Of a DNA stretch of 64,000 nt, positions 45,510 through 57,502 are shown in pieces. Made by a program: the position numbers and the translations under genes. The notes beneath the pieces were generated by a model. The model worked only from the letters and a program-made list of their open reading frames with translations. It searched no databases and was not told where the DNA came from. Numbering within the stretch: the first letter of the stretch is position 1; every line of letters starts with the position of its first letter. The stretch spans positions 11,834,344 to 11,898,343 of the forward strand of contig JABAKD010000019.1 in NCBI GenBank assembly GCA_012845835.1. Reading direction: 5' to 3'. Source of the DNA: Undaria pinnatifida. Taxonomy: Eukaryota > Sar > Phaeophyceae > Laminariales > Alariaceae.

Positions 45510-46600
45510 AACCGTCTAGAGGGAGCAAAAGCTAGACTACCTGGTAGGTATGTATGCGGGGTTTGTAATATACGGCATAGCCCTCGCTAGAAACTCGCGC
45601 TTGCGGATATTTCTAACACACACAGTGCCCTCAGCCCAACCCAACCCATCAACACAAACACCCGCGGTGCATACCGCGCTGTGCTGCGCTCTTCAGGCAG
45701 TCACAAAGGGTTCATGTTTTACTCCTCATTCTCTTTGGGAGACCCCAGGGTGTCAGGGCGGGACATGGAGAGTATCGGGGAGGCGAGGGTGTAAAGGAAG
45801 GCAACTCATGTTACACGCGGTAGAGGAGGCGAACCATTTTCGTTTTTGAGGCCCTGAATGCCTTACTTGAGGAGCTCTGTTCCTAACCCCTCCAAAAATC
45901 ATTTTTTTTGGAGAAAACAAACTCAGTGCTCCCCGATGAACAACCTATTCCATGGCCTAATGTTACGGAGTGGTCTATATGACATACACACGCATCCGTA
46001 TACAACGGCAGCTTGCGCTGCCGGGGGTGTAACGAAGACCACTGATAGGGACAGCTTACGCTATAGCTACAATGGGACCCGAAGGGTGCGCCAGCTAGCG
46101 TTGGGCTGCGAAAGCAGCTGAGTTAAATCGACACACGACGCGCATGAAAATACGTGGAAGTGTGGTGAGCTAAAGCTTTATTTTTCCCCATCCGCCGGAG
46201 GATAAAAAAAAAAGGTCTATATAGATGAGTCTATAGATTCGACGTGAAACCATGTCATGGTTGGGGTGAAACCAGGTGATAGCAAATGTCACGGTCACAT
46301 CAAGGCCATTATATATGGGCGATAACGTTAGTAAGTGACGGTGATGGCCCGGGCAGGAAACCCCTCATCGTTCACTGCCTGCCCTGCTCTGCTCTGCATG
46401 CCTTATTATCGCGTCCCTTCAGAGTAATGGTGTTAGCGTTGTGTCCAGGCAGCGAGCCTCAGGAGAGATGAGTAAAGACACCGGAACCCACGAAAAGAAC
46501 GCTTCTTTACACCGGCAACCCTACATCACCCTCGAGGCACCACTTGACACGAGGTATAATACAAAAAAACACGTTGCAAATGAAAAACTGGAATTCCGAA
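45510..46600. other. No gene recognised
   Basis: Short ORFs only. The segment 45835-45960 weakly resembles the left half of MITE-G (GAGCTCTGTTCC, CCATGGCCTAATG). Confidence 0.45.
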
Positions 46601-46675
46601 GATTTTGGGTTAACGAGCCCCCAATCGTTCAGAAAACGTTTCAGCCGACATGTGCTACCTCTGTCGTCGCTCGCG
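46598..46675 (+). mobile_element. MITE-G right-end fragment
   Basis: CGAAGATTTTGGGTTAACGA and TCGTTCAGAAAACGTTTCAG, then a TGCTACCTCTGTCGTCG end, match the right halves of MITE-G copies. A reversed fragment lies at 47287-47375. Confidence 0.7.
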
Positions 46676-46805
46676 TCCAGCTCCTTTTGTTTGGCACCAA
46701 TCTCAAGATAGAAGCTCGCCTCGATTCCCCCGTACTGAAAATGCTGTTGTTGTAGTGCTCGCCAAGGAACTCGCACCGGTTGGTATATTTTACCTTCTTT
46801 GTCAA

Positions 46806-46862
46806 CGCACCCAACCCAACCCGACCCAAACCAACCCAATCCAATCCAACCCAACCCAACTA
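46806..46862 (+). repeat. (CCAAC)n microsatellite
   Basis: About eleven variants of CCAAC/CCGAC/CCAAT pentamers. Confidence 0.9.
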
Positions 46863-46869
46863 AAGTGGA

Positions 46870-48600
46870 TTTACTCTCGTTGGGCGTTGTCGGATTTATT
46901 ATGTGCGCGTGTCTGAGATCCTTGTGAACCCTCAAGAAAGCGCGATCTGCTGCTTCGTGTGGCCGATGCTGTAATCGTGATATCTTTCGATTAGGCTTCC
47001 GCTCGAAACCTCCAGGGTTTCACACCAGATCATGATTCAGATCACATACATACATCACATACATCATATTTATATTCTAGATATCAGATATGTACATGCA
47101 TATGTATTGTATAGATTTTGCATATGTCGCCGCTGTGGCACGATGTGCGGGATCTGTGAAATACAACTCCCAGCGCAGAAAGCATGTGTCATGTCATCAT
47201 GCAGATCGTTCGGCCCAAACCCCGAAAACACTGTCTAGCCCGCGTGCAGATAATTTAGACCAGGGGTCTATGACGCGTGCTGTGACACCATAGAGGTGAG
47301 GTAGCACTTTTAGCCTGTTTTTTTTCTGTATGACAAGGCTGCTTGACCCGAAATCGTCCGAAAGGTATTATTGTTTTTGTAGTATGAATGTTTTGCATAC
47401 TTTTACCCTATGAATTTCCAAGCATATTGTAATTCTCTGCATCCATTTAGAGTGTATGTATACTCAGGGTGGTACCCCACAAATCAAATAGGTACTAAAA
47501 TGGACTGCAGAGTTCGTGTTCCAATACGCCCCCCTTTGAAGAGAAGTCAGCAGCTAGCGGAACTTGATACTCAAAAGAGTAAACACGCAATGGTGCACGC
47601 CATGTGTTTCTTGCTAATCGGGTTGAACTTTCAGTTCGAACAATTTCACTTTTGGGTGAGGAGGCGAAGATAACGCTCCGACGTGTGCTACGATAACTCT
47701 AGGTATACCCGCTAGTTCACGTAAAAATCTCAAGTGTATTTCCCGGCGAATGGCCACGCCGTTTTTTCGATTCAGGCCGTAAAATTTGCACACGTATTCC
47801 TTGCGCCCGTGCGAAGACCTCAACTGTCGGGGTTTTTTTTTGCGTCAAACTTTTCGACGGTTAAGTTTTTTCGGAAACTGTTGCCCACACTTGACCAAAC
47901 TTTGTCGGCGAACAAAAGCTAGAAAAGTAAACAAAAACGGAGGTCAGACCTCGGGACCACGGGCAGGTAGAACACGTGTAAAAAAGTTTTAGGGTCTATC
48001 TCAAAAACGGCGTGGGACATTTGGACTTACTCAAGTGCGTAAAATGAGTAAGGTGCAAAAGTCCCTTCAAATGATGTAGTTTTTAGTGTTGAATGCGGAT
48101 TTCTCGCTAGATTCGGATTCAAGTTGAACACAGGCAGGTCAGATTCTCGATTTTTTGCGCGACAATTTCAACAGACATGCCTTGGAGTATCTCCAACCGA
48201 TTCGCGCAAAATGCGTCGCAATTATCTTTTCTCACCTCCGCTAGGAAAAAGCATGGATATATTATTCAACAATATGAAGGCCTGCTATCATTGGTCAATA
48301 CAGTCCGAGGTCGTAAAAAACAAAACTGGCCATATCGCCCTCTTCAATTGGTCGCGGATGGGGGTCAGTACGATACCAAATATTCACCCTATTGACTGGA
48401 TATTGCGAGCGGCATTCTCCTCCAGAACAGTTTTTTTGTTGGTTGAAGCGTATATGCTCAAGTCAAGCGCCTCAGAAAAACAGAAGAAGAAAAAAAACTC
48501 TACCATACCCATGTTTGCTATCTGCTCGTAGACGTCAGGATCTACGTGAACGATTTAGACCGTGATCCGTCCTAAAGGCGTGAAAGGTTTAGTTTCGTTT
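46870..48600. other. No gene recognised
   Basis: A reversed MITE-G fragment at 47287-47375 is the only element seen. A 135-aa plus-strand ORF (48124-48531) has no recognisable domain and is not called. Confidence 0.5.
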
Positions 48601-48639
48601 CGGGTGACCGATTATGAAACCGCCATTTTTATCGCTTTA

Positions 48640-51250
48640 TAGTTCCCTGGCAAGACCCGAAGGGAGCAAGAAACCATTTGTCAATCAAACGCACAGCACC
48701 ACAAGTGTACCCGTTTATTACGAAGGTATACAGAGTAGCGCACAACCACTACCCAAAAACAAAAAACGTAAAAGAGAACCAACCACAACCGGATTATAAC
48801 ATAACAACGAAAGACTTGACCGTCGCCATGGCAACACAGTAGGGAAGCAAACACAAAAAACGCACTGAACACAGCAATCATCCTCCAGCAACAGACTGGA
48901 ATCATAGTATCGCATCGATTTAGACTTCATTAAAATCACAACAACGTACCTCATCGACGCCTCTTACTACCGTGCTAACGCCACCATCTCTCGACAAAAA
49001 TGCGTTTTTAGACAAGAAAAAAGGCATTTTTTCAACCGTCATCTCAAATCTCAAAACGATAACTTCGAGAGAAAGGAGGACGAAGTCATGAGGATTCCCG
49101 TCAACCAACCAATCAACAGGTTCCTATAGAATTGTCTCTGGCCTTCGAGTTCTAAGTACGTAATTTCGAGAAAAACACTTATTCATGCTTCTGTCCATTT
49201 TGACCAACAAAATGCTTACTTTCAACGCTACCTTCCCATATACCCAAATCTGCAGGAGGAAACCTGGTCTCGCTATTGGCCCGCGAGTAAACATACCCGT
49301 TTTTGCCCTCGAGGGATTTACCCGTACACCTGAGCAAACCACTGCGCTTGAGCCGACATTGGCAACACGTCCTAACAACACACCCAATTCACAATAAAAA
49401 CACAAAAAAAATAAAAGTAAAATATCAACGCGTTTCGTCACAAAAAAGACAAAAACGCGTGTCAACAAACTGACGCGTTTCGAGAGAAGCACCCGTTGTC
49501 TGCCGAGGCACAGGACGTGAAAACACCTCTACAAAAAACGTTTGCGGGAACACCAGAAACGAAATAACCAAGCGAAAGTTACGTCTTCGTGTTCCACAAA
49601 GAGTTGCCGCAGGTACCCAACCAACCGCAGTTTACCACAACAGCCGCTCTTTAACAAACTACCATCATCGACTATCGACCCCGTCAGTGGACACCTATCC
49701 ACCGAACTTCCAACATCAAGCACCACTTTGACGAATGGAGTTTTGGGGGGGGGAGGGGGCGTTTTGCCGATCCGAAACACTTCACCATTGACTGGACGTC
49801 CATTCGCCCATGGACAAAAACCAGACAGACGCTGTCAAAAAGCAAATCCAAAGAGGGAAGTTGAGAACCATTGTTCAACAAAAATACATCGGCCCTGGCC
49901 CAAAAAGTAAGGCATGGAACCCTTGACATGAAGGGAGGGAGGGAGGCTAGTAGGGCGGGGGCGGGGCGCCCTAAGCTAAATATCACACGCATGAAATCAA
50001 AAACATAAAGAACGCCGTATTCCCTCCTCCGTTCTGAATTCAAATCTAAACCACCGACAAGCAGAAAATTATCTAGTTCCTTACTTCGCAGTTAATAACC
50101 AAAAAGGCCGGCTCAAAACGTATACCCATCCTGTCCAAGAGAATGCCGCGAGAATTACCAAACCCCATAAACAACGCACCTTACCTTACCTGCCCTCGAA
50201 GACATATGAAAATGTAGCCAACCAAGGACATCCTATCTTTCCCATCTCCCCCGCACGTCGACGCCTCTCGCAAACCGTTCGTTTTCGACTTAAAAACTAC
50301 GCACAGCTTTGCGGCAGCGCACCAAACAAAAAGCACGGGAGCCGTGAATCTAGGGTCCTACGGCGTGTTTTTTGTCGTTTCTCCGTTGTGAAGAGTGAAT
50401 GAGTGCGTTTTCAACAAAGAAACGACTCACAATCGTGTCGAAAGAAACGTAAAACTGCCCTACTTCCACTCTCACTGAACGAACGCATGGTAAACAGCAA
50501 CAGACACCTTCACCGCTGTACCTACTATACGTGCGGATGCCTTTTTCTTCCACTTGACAAAACGGGGATGAGATATATCACCCCCCGTTAAGCCATGCAC
50601 GCAGTCTCAAATGCTAAGACTGCCACATAACACCACCCAATCATTTCCTCCTAATATTAATAGTAATACTGCTCTAATCACACCTTCGCCGCCCGGTAAT
50701 CCGAGGGACAACGCCAGACCGAACGAGAATGTCTTTGTCGTCAAACAACAAAAATAACTTATCGCAAAAAAAAAAAATGAAAAAGAACCTGTTTTCGTCG
50801 AAATAGAAGTCATATTTCGTCGAAAGGGAGGCAGGCCTGTCCGTCTCCTAAGGTACCTTTCTGTCTCCTAAGGTACGCGTGTTGATTTTACCAGAAATCA
50901 ACACATCTTCTTCGAGCAAATAGTTCTCGCAATAGTAAGCTTTCGCGGATCTTGACTTTTCACCACAAGAAAAAAAAAATCTCAAGTTTCAGCTAAACAT
51001 CGTAAAACGAATGTCAACGATATTATTCCAACAACTTTCTTAGATAAATCTTGCAACATTCTAGAAAAATTGCAGGAACTTTTTATCGAACCAAGACGTG
51101 TGCGCCGCCAACGGCTTAAACGCTGCCAAAGACCCAAGGCCAAAAAAAAAAAGGCGGAAAGTGCAGACGCCGGGGGGGGTGGAGGGGGGGGTTTTGAAAA
51201 TGTTTGAAGGCTAAAGAAAACACGTTCATCTTCCTTCTCGGACCTCAGTA
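48640..51250. other. Strand-skewed (A+C-rich) region without a recognised gene
   Basis: For about 2.6 kb the plus strand is persistently rich in A and C and poor in G, unlike the flanks. ORFs on either strand are under 125 codons and none is recognised. Small doublets occur, such as TCTGTCTCCTAAGGTAC at 50842 and 50861, and ACGCGTTTCG near 49430 and 49472. Confidence 0.5.
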
Positions 51251-51683
51251 CCTCTATTTTCCACCTTGGCTTCAGCAGCTTTGGCACCAGCGACCCTTCC
51301 CCCCCTGCGCCGCTCGAACAAGGAGAAGGTCGTCCGTCTGCTGCCTCCTACCGCGTGTAACAATCCTTCACGTAGAGTTTGTGTTTGATACACCTCAAGG
51401 ATCAAAAGCAGTGGAACCAACTCCCTCCAAAAGAAAAAAGGGTCGTGTGCCAACCGCAAGCCACCCACCGTTCGTTTTCTGGCGGTGTATCACTGCTTCA
51501 CCTAGTCACCGTGTGTCGCAGGCACCCCAATTAGATCGAAGGTGTAGGAGGGCCTTAACTCCTTCCGAGATAAGGCCTATTGTCAAAGAATCCAAAACAA
51601 CACTGCAGTTGTCTCAATAAAAATGACTTTTGTTACTTCACTATGATACCACTAGGAAATCCAACCAAACTGTTCACCCCCAG

Positions 51684-52158
51684 CTAGTGTTGTTCAGTGC
51701 AGCCCAAGAATCGAAGACGGTGAGCCCCGATCCCCTCAATAAACACGCCTGTCGTCACGGCCAACCAAGCATAGCTCACAGGGTGCGGAAACACCGCAAT
51801 GAGCGAAAGCATCCACGCGAGCAGCGCCCCACGGTAATCAAACCCGTCGTCCTCGTTTAAGATAAACGAGCAGAACAGAATGCACCAGGCAATAACCACC
51901 AGCCTTCCAGAGGCGTAAATACCGTGCGCATCGATGTCAGGTTTTGGGGGCTTCTCTGTGTCACCCGAGATCAGCTGCAGGCCCGGGAGGGTAAGCCAAG
52001 CGCGAGCAAAGTGCCAAGCGATGAGAAAGATGGTCGAGATCAGGCCGAAGATGAACAGAGTGGATCGGAGGGCAGAAAACTCGAAATCTTCGCCCTCGTG
52101 GTGCAAGTCCCATGGTTCAAGACCTTTGATCAGCCCAAGCGCAGATATAAGAATAGGC
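51684..52158 (-). CDS. Polytopic membrane protein, internal or terminal exon, unrecognised family
   Basis: The minus-strand exon starts after a good acceptor: branch-like CTAAC, pyrimidine tract and TTCTGCAG ending at 52159. It then reads PILISALGLIKGLEPWDLHH, an acidic stretch, and hydrophobic segments FSALRSTLFIFGLISTIFLI, ASGRLVVIAWCILFCSFILN and GALLAWMLSLIAVFPHPVSY followed by a fourth, AWLAVTTGVFIEGI. It predicts about four membrane helices with short loops. The frame ends at TGA near 51684, and an earlier GT donor (near 51748) is possible, so the true 3' boundary is uncertain. Upstream exons were not found. I do not recognise the family. The duplicate at 52300-52495 supports a real coding origin, because similarity is best at the protein level. 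Confidence 0.6.
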
Positions 52159-52299
52159 CTGCAGAACATGTTTTGGAGAGTTGGGTTAGGGGGGAACGGG
52201 AACGGAAGGTGTGAGACGAGAAATATCCCGTGATACATGTATATGATGGTTAGATAGGAATGACATCAAGACGGGGGGCGTGGGGGGGAGTAGAATGAT

Positions 52300-52495
52300 C
52301 GTCCTGAACGTGTTTGGATGTGTTGAATTAGGTATCGGGAAGCGTGATGGTGTTGGGAGCAGGCGACAGCGATAAGACCAAAGATAAACAGGACAGAACG
52401 CAATGCGTAAAACACTGCGTCTTCGTTGTAGCGCTTCGAGTCGAGACCCATGCGTCCAAGTGTTTGGTCAGACCCAGCAAGGAGACCATAATTGG
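52300..52495 (-). pseudogene. Frameshifted, truncated duplicate of the membrane-protein exon
   Basis: Minus strand: PIMVSLLGLTKHLDAW in one frame, then after a one-base shift YNEDAVFYALRSVLFIFGLI. This parallels PILISALGLIKGLEPW and the EDFEFSALRSTLFIFGLI segment of 51684-52158. Similarity ends after this, and the acceptor AG before the proline codon is missing. It is a tandem duplicate that has decayed. Confidence 0.75.
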
Positions 52496-52879
52496 TTCGA
52501 GATAAAACGTTGGGGGGTAGAAATAAAAAGTGGTTTGACGACCTTTTATTGAGGTCGACGGAAGTGTGCGGTAAACTCTGAAACTACAGCAGCAATGATT
52601 CCATAAATTTTCAAGAAACTGGTTCTCCAAAAAACGGCACGGTTGTTGTTTCAAAACTAATATAAAAAAAAAAAACTAGGAAGTTGGGCTGCGTCGATAA
52701 GAACATGGTGATGTGTGTGTTTCGGTGGTAAGTAGCCTTGCCATTAAATTTACACTACGAGAACACGCCAGCCGCAGTGGAAAAACTTTCGTCTGCAGTG
52801 CTAATCAAGAACAAGGCACGATGAGCGTCGAGCAACCGAGCAACTTTTTGTCAAGCGCCCGCTCCGAAGGTTCGCTTAA

Positions 52880-52965
52880 TCCCCCAACAACTCGAAACCC
52901 GTTTTTGGGGACAAATAATCTGAAGTTAGTACAGGGAGGCGGTTCGGGGCTCCAAAGGACCACAC
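52880..52965 (+). repeat. Dispersed repeat E copy
   Basis: CTCGAAACCCGTTTTTGGGG, TTAGTACAGGGAGGCGGTTC and GGGGCTCC follow the family pattern. Confidence 0.75.
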
Positions 52966-53057
52966 ACTGTGCTCATCAACAAGTTTTCATCAGCACCCAC
53001 ACAGGTGGACATTCGACTCCAGCCACAGGGTCCTCCGTACCGGACTCTGGTAGAATG

Positions 53058-53245
53058 AAGGATTTGTATGACCCTGGCAGGGTGTACCACCAACCAGGAT
53101 GTCCTCATCAAGGGCACCCTGTACAGGGATAAGCGAACCTTCTACAGGGTGCAGCCACCGGACCCTGTTGAGGTCAAGGATTTGTATGACCCTGGCAGGG
53201 TGTACCACCAACCAGGGTGTCACCATCAATGGGACCCTGTACAGG
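53058..53245 (+). repeat. 118-bp tandem duplication (1.6 units)
   Basis: AAGGATTTGTATGACCCTGG, CAGGGTGTACCACCAACCAG and CCCTGTACAGG recur with a 118-bp period (starts 53058 and 53176). The plus frame reads KDLYDPGRVYHQPGC in both units, but 118 is not a multiple of three, so no single frame spans both. Related CTGTACAGG palindromes lie within. Origin unknown. Confidence 0.8.
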
Positions 53246-53249
53246 ATGG

Positions 53250-54280
53250 ATCAAGCGTGCCCAGTATAAGATTGCGACGGCGAACCTCGTACGGGATGCT
53301 CGGCACCAAACCGTGTCAAGGTATGCCGCTGAGCTTATCACAAACGGTCGACAGCAGTGCTGTTCATCATATATTACCAGCTGACTTATCACTACGCGTG
53401 ACGCGTGTTCTTCACAGTAAACTGATATTTTCCACCCATCTACGATAGTTCACTATACGCGGATCATCATTGTTTGACTCATGATACTGAAAACACTACC
53501 ATACATGAAAGTCTCAGCAATCGGCGTCTTGAAGCCCACACGGTCGATCCGCCTCTCTCAAACCCCATACATTCCAGACAAAGTACCATAAATACTTCGA
53601 AGTATTTCGTTCTACCAGTCGTATGGAAGGTTCTGGCCTGGTGCTTGGGTATATTTTTTACATATCACATGAGGACGTTCACTCAACCCAACCAACACTG
53701 TTCCTAATCTAGGTGGTAAGACTACTACTACCTTCCTCGCGGCTTCGCCGCGCGATTGTAAGGATCAGACAGAAATATGCGAACAAACTTAAAAAACGAA
53801 AAAAAATGGCACTCTATATCTGGTTCGAGAACTCGCTAAAGTCCACTCACTTTCGCAGGACTACTAAAAGTGAGGTCCGCTACCGTCATAATACCTCCAC
53901 CTTGTAACGAATACAAATAGCAAAAACCGATTAAAACCACAATTGACAAAAAAAAAGTACTTGCATTACACTACGGCCGTACACAACAATCAATTACATT
54001 TTTTTATAGCTTAATTAAATCGTTTTACGACGTAATAAGAAATTTCAAATGGCAACTAAATGAGGCGGGATAAAAAAAAAGTGGTACAGACTTTGGGCTA
54101 AGCTTAAATTCTGATTTGAGGCCGTCTGTCCCACACAAACATATGAGCAGAAAAACAGACTACGGGGTGATGTATATCATATTGCATGATAGGAGGAGAG
54201 CCGACTTTGTAATAACTCTTGAATTCTTGAATATATCCACGCAATGATCGTACACAAACATCTTCTGCGGCTTATCAACG
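53250..54280. other. No gene recognised
   Basis: AT-rich stretches and short ORFs only. No repeat family was identified. Confidence 0.45.
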
Positions 54281-54288
54281 TTTATTCC

Positions 54289-54375
54289 TCACGTGGCCAA
54301 GGTGACGCCGAAAACCCAGGGCGCCTTCTTGAGCTCCTCAAAACGGCTCTCCTCCAAAATCTCGCACCACCACGC
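54289..54375 (-). CDS. Candidate terminal exon of a minus-strand gene
   Basis: After the acceptor TTGTCGTGTTTTCAG the frame reads AWWCEILEESRFEELKKAPW then VFGVTLAT and TGA. The mix (Trp, Glu, Lys, hydrophobic end) is protein-like, and AATAAA follows two bases after the stop. It is only 28 codons, so chance is possible. Upstream exons would lie at higher coordinates, possibly including the ORF at 57228-57502. Function unknown. Confidence 0.3.
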   Translation of the reverse strand, partial: AWWCEILEESRFEELKKAPWVFGVTLAT

Positions 54376-54997
54376 CTGAAAACACGACAACCAAAAACGT
54401 ACAGAAGGTGGGTTCGGACAAAAGTGGTGGAGGCAATCGTTGATTGATGTTGTTGGAGTCGATGCGTGAGACAGTTAGCGTGCGTTTGGAAGAGGGGAGA
54501 TGGGGTTTCGTTGAATTTGCTGCTTGAAATAATGAGCGTGCGTGCGCTCGGAAAACGGGAGGTGCTGGGGTTACTGTCCAGATCTTCCGCGTTCAATTAT
54601 TGAAACATACAGGGTACGTTCGGCAAAGCGAAACGGGGTTACCGCTGCTTTCCGCCGGTGCAACCAACTGTATGTCAAACTTTAACCGTCACCTATCTCC
54701 GGAACAGAACCGCCCGAATGTCAAGATATTTTTGCAATCGCGGCGGACGTCGCCAGCTTTCAGCCCTCGACAACGGCACCCACGGAAAGCGGTCAAAAAC
54801 TCAAAGGGCTAGACTACGATCACTTCTATACATCCATCAAATCAGATGCCTATTGATCTGTTAGTGACCTATGTGTTTCAAGGCATACAGATAGATCCCT
54901 GATCTATGTGGTCAGCATGGCCGACATATCACGCTGCAAGGTGGAAGCCAGATCATCTGGAGTACCTCCACATCTTTCTACGGTTGGATGTTACTCC

Positions 54998-55150
54998 CTT
55001 GACGCCTTTACAACTGGAAACCCATTTTGTGGACAAACTTACTTGGAATTAGTACAGGGAGGGATTTTGGGGCTCTCAAGGGGTTAACGCTGTTACAACT
55101 AGAAACCCGAGTTGATACAGAGGGGGTGGTTGGGGCTTTAAAGGGATTGA
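54998..55150 (+). repeat. Dispersed repeat E, two tandem units
   Basis: TTTACAACTGGAAACCCATT, then TTAGTACAGGGAGGGATTTT, then GTTACAACTAGAAACCCGAG: two head-to-tail copies, the second with a deletion. Confidence 0.8.
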
Positions 55151-55328
55151 TTTATCATATCCGCACAACGTCCCTAGTCAGATAAAATATCTATAAGCAG
55201 ACTATCTGAACGATATTTCTTACACAGTTGAATTTGTCAGTCGAAAACGGCCTTTTTCACTGACGCCCAAGACCAAAATCGGGCTTTCTCACGCAGTCGA
55301 AAAGGGCCTTTTTCTACTTACTTTCTTC

Positions 55329-55408
55329 TTTACTGAGTTTTCCGGCCGGGAGATCCAGTCGAAAAGCTTGATTATTTCGACTGGATCTGCCAGACGAAAA
55401 ACTCAGTC
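55329..55408. repeat. Long imperfect hairpin containing a 14-bp perfect stem
   Basis: AGATCCAGTCGAAA (55351-55364), a 10-base loop, then the exact reverse complement (55375-55388). Pairing continues outward with mismatches to ACTGAGTTTT / AAAACTCAGT. The motif CAGTCGAAAAGGGCCTTTTT recurs around it (55236, 55296, 55922), so it belongs to a small repeat cluster. Confidence 0.85.
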
Positions 55409-55419
55409 GAAAAGTTTTA

Positions 55420-55920
55420 CTATTGTTTTTTGAACCCATCGCGTTGCTCATCCCACCACACACCCATACCAGGTACCATACAGCAATATCATACAACAGC
55501 GCCGGCGCTCTATTGGCCATCACTGCTGTTGCTTCTCGCCGCAAGTCGGCGTGGCGCACTGCTAGCTCCCTCCGCTTGCCAGCAGCGTGTATCACACGGA
55601 GGCGGCAGCGCGCGATATCGATGCCATTCTGCCAACAACGGTTACGCCTGCTGCAGCTTTGGCGGCTTTCGGCTGAGTGCAACGCCACGAACGTAGCTTT
55701 GGCGGTTTTCGGCCAAGCCCAACGGCAACCAACCCGCTTGAACGAAATTTCGTCGCGCGCGAAGCACGCGTTGCTCGCGATGAACGCGCGAAGCACAAGA
55801 GCTGCTAACCGATTTTTGACTGCCATACATACTTTTACTTTCTTAAACCACCCGCCCCCAGGAAGAGCACAAGGGCTATGACAAAAAACGAGTCGACTGA
55901 CGATAAGAAGGACCAAAACA
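55420..55920. other. GC-richer segment, no gene assigned
   Basis: Several overlapping long frames are open on both strands, including 55314-55916 on minus with 200 codons, but none looks like a known protein. Internal repeats such as AGCTTTGGCGGnTTTCGGC (55655 and 55697) explain part of the openness. Confidence 0.4.
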
Positions 55921-56206
55921 ATCCAGTCGAAAAGGGCCGTTTTTAACTAGCGGCGGCGGAATCGAAGTGTATAATAAATGGCCTAAGAAGATAGTGACCT
56001 GTCGAATGTGTCAACACCTGCCACGGGATGAAGGGATACGGCAGTACGTACATGTGTACGTCAACAACGGATGATGAGCAAGTGTTTGGAGCCAGCTCGG
56101 CCTGGTGGTACCTAGCTGACATAAGTGACATGATGTATGCCTGCAACAAGCTCCTACGGCGATGCACGCGGTGAACCTTATCTTGAACAGCCTTAACAAT
56201 TTGGCT

Positions 56207-56236
56207 ACGATTTAAGAGAATATCCTCTTAAATCGT
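56207..56236. repeat. 12-bp perfect stem hairpin
   Basis: ACGATTTAAGAG, loop AATATC, CTCTTAAATCGT. A third half-copy (TTCTCTTAAATCA) lies at 56255-56268. Confidence 0.85.
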
Positions 56237-57227
56237 GTCTATAGATAAGATAATATTCTCTTAAATCATTGTTAGAGAAAAACGGATTCAAGACAATTCA
56301 AGACAATATTCTGGCCGGCTCCGGCACTCTCTGAAACCGTAGCCACTACCTGGTACGGTATAGGCTTGACCGTAACTGGACCAAGCATGGCGGAAGGTTT
56401 TTTTCTCATGGCTGGGAGTTTTGCTATTGGGTGAGCTTGCGCAAGTCCCACACCACACGAAAGCGTTGGATGGCGCATAGACCTATATTAAGTCGAAATA
56501 TAACACTACTACGTAGACGGATGAAAATATCTGGTAGTGCGTTTGGCTTGAGCTTTTCCATCCGTGGGAGGATTAAAAAACAAAAAACGACAAAAAAGTG
56601 AAAGTGGCCATGTCTTGTCTGACAAAAACAAAAAACAAAAAAGATAGGCATTGAACATGTTCGCACTCGCGGTGCGAACGAGTTAATTGTACACTTAAAA
56701 ACAACAAGAATACATTCTAGTATTACATCGACTCCCGGATGTCTTACGTTTGTGTATGGTCAGTCTGCCTTTCTTAGTACTGATATGAGTAAAGGTACCG
56801 CCGTGTTAATGGTAGAGTGTCCTGTATCGTTTTGTACAGCAGTATACCAATGGTACGGAGAACTTCGGATGAGAACGTTTGGACAGCAAAAGCAGTGTGC
56901 ATGGCGGGTCCGGTGAAGTGCCCGTTGGTCTATTTATTATCCAACCAAGCTTCAACCGAGCACATGCTAAAAAAAGGGGAAACGTTCGTGCATGTCACAA
57001 GCCAGCCGTGCAGCAGCACAACAAATTTGCCTAGTTTTCATCAAGCCTTGATCAACATCGTCGAACAAACACGATTGACCTTCGATTTCGAGATAGAGAC
57101 AACCCATGGTCACTGCTCGTCTCTCCAGACTAAGTCAGATGAGTGTAGGTGACAGCGCTGAAGAGGTCATCTCGATCCATACCCTACTTGTAGGAGTTGA
57201 AAGGTGGTGTTGTCCTGTAGTCTTCCG

Positions 57228-57502
57228 TCACATCCTCTGCAGATTCTGTGTGTTGCCCGTTGGGAGACGATAGAGATATTTAGTCTCAGTTTTCAACACA
57301 CCAGCCGCCAAATGTCTCTTCAACAGGAACCTGATCGGCGCCCGCCACAAAGCATCGGCCGTAGAGGGAGCGCTGTACACCAGGGGGCGGTCGGAGCCCC
57401 TAACGAGCTCGCCACGTTCAGTGTTCACGACGCTGTCGTTGACTTCGTCGAACCAAACAAGTGTGTAGAGAACACGGAATTGCGCGGCGTCTAATCCAAG
57501 AT
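57228..57502 (-). CDS. Candidate coding exon, unrecognised
   Basis: The minus frame, entered after an AG at 57503-57504, reads DLGLDAAQFRVLYTLVWFDE, VNDSVVNTERGELVRGSDRP and LVYSAPSTADALWRAPIRFL, then LKRHLA, and stays open to TGA at 57228. The residue mix is strongly protein-like and third positions are GC-rich. A donor near 57305 (GCTG/GTGTGT) could end it earlier. No family is recognised. It could be part of the same gene as 54289-54375. Confidence 0.4.

Noticed and set aside
55314-55916. 200-aa minus-strand ORF
   Set aside because: Several overlapping frames are open on both strands over the same stretch, internal repeats explain part of it, and no family is recognised.
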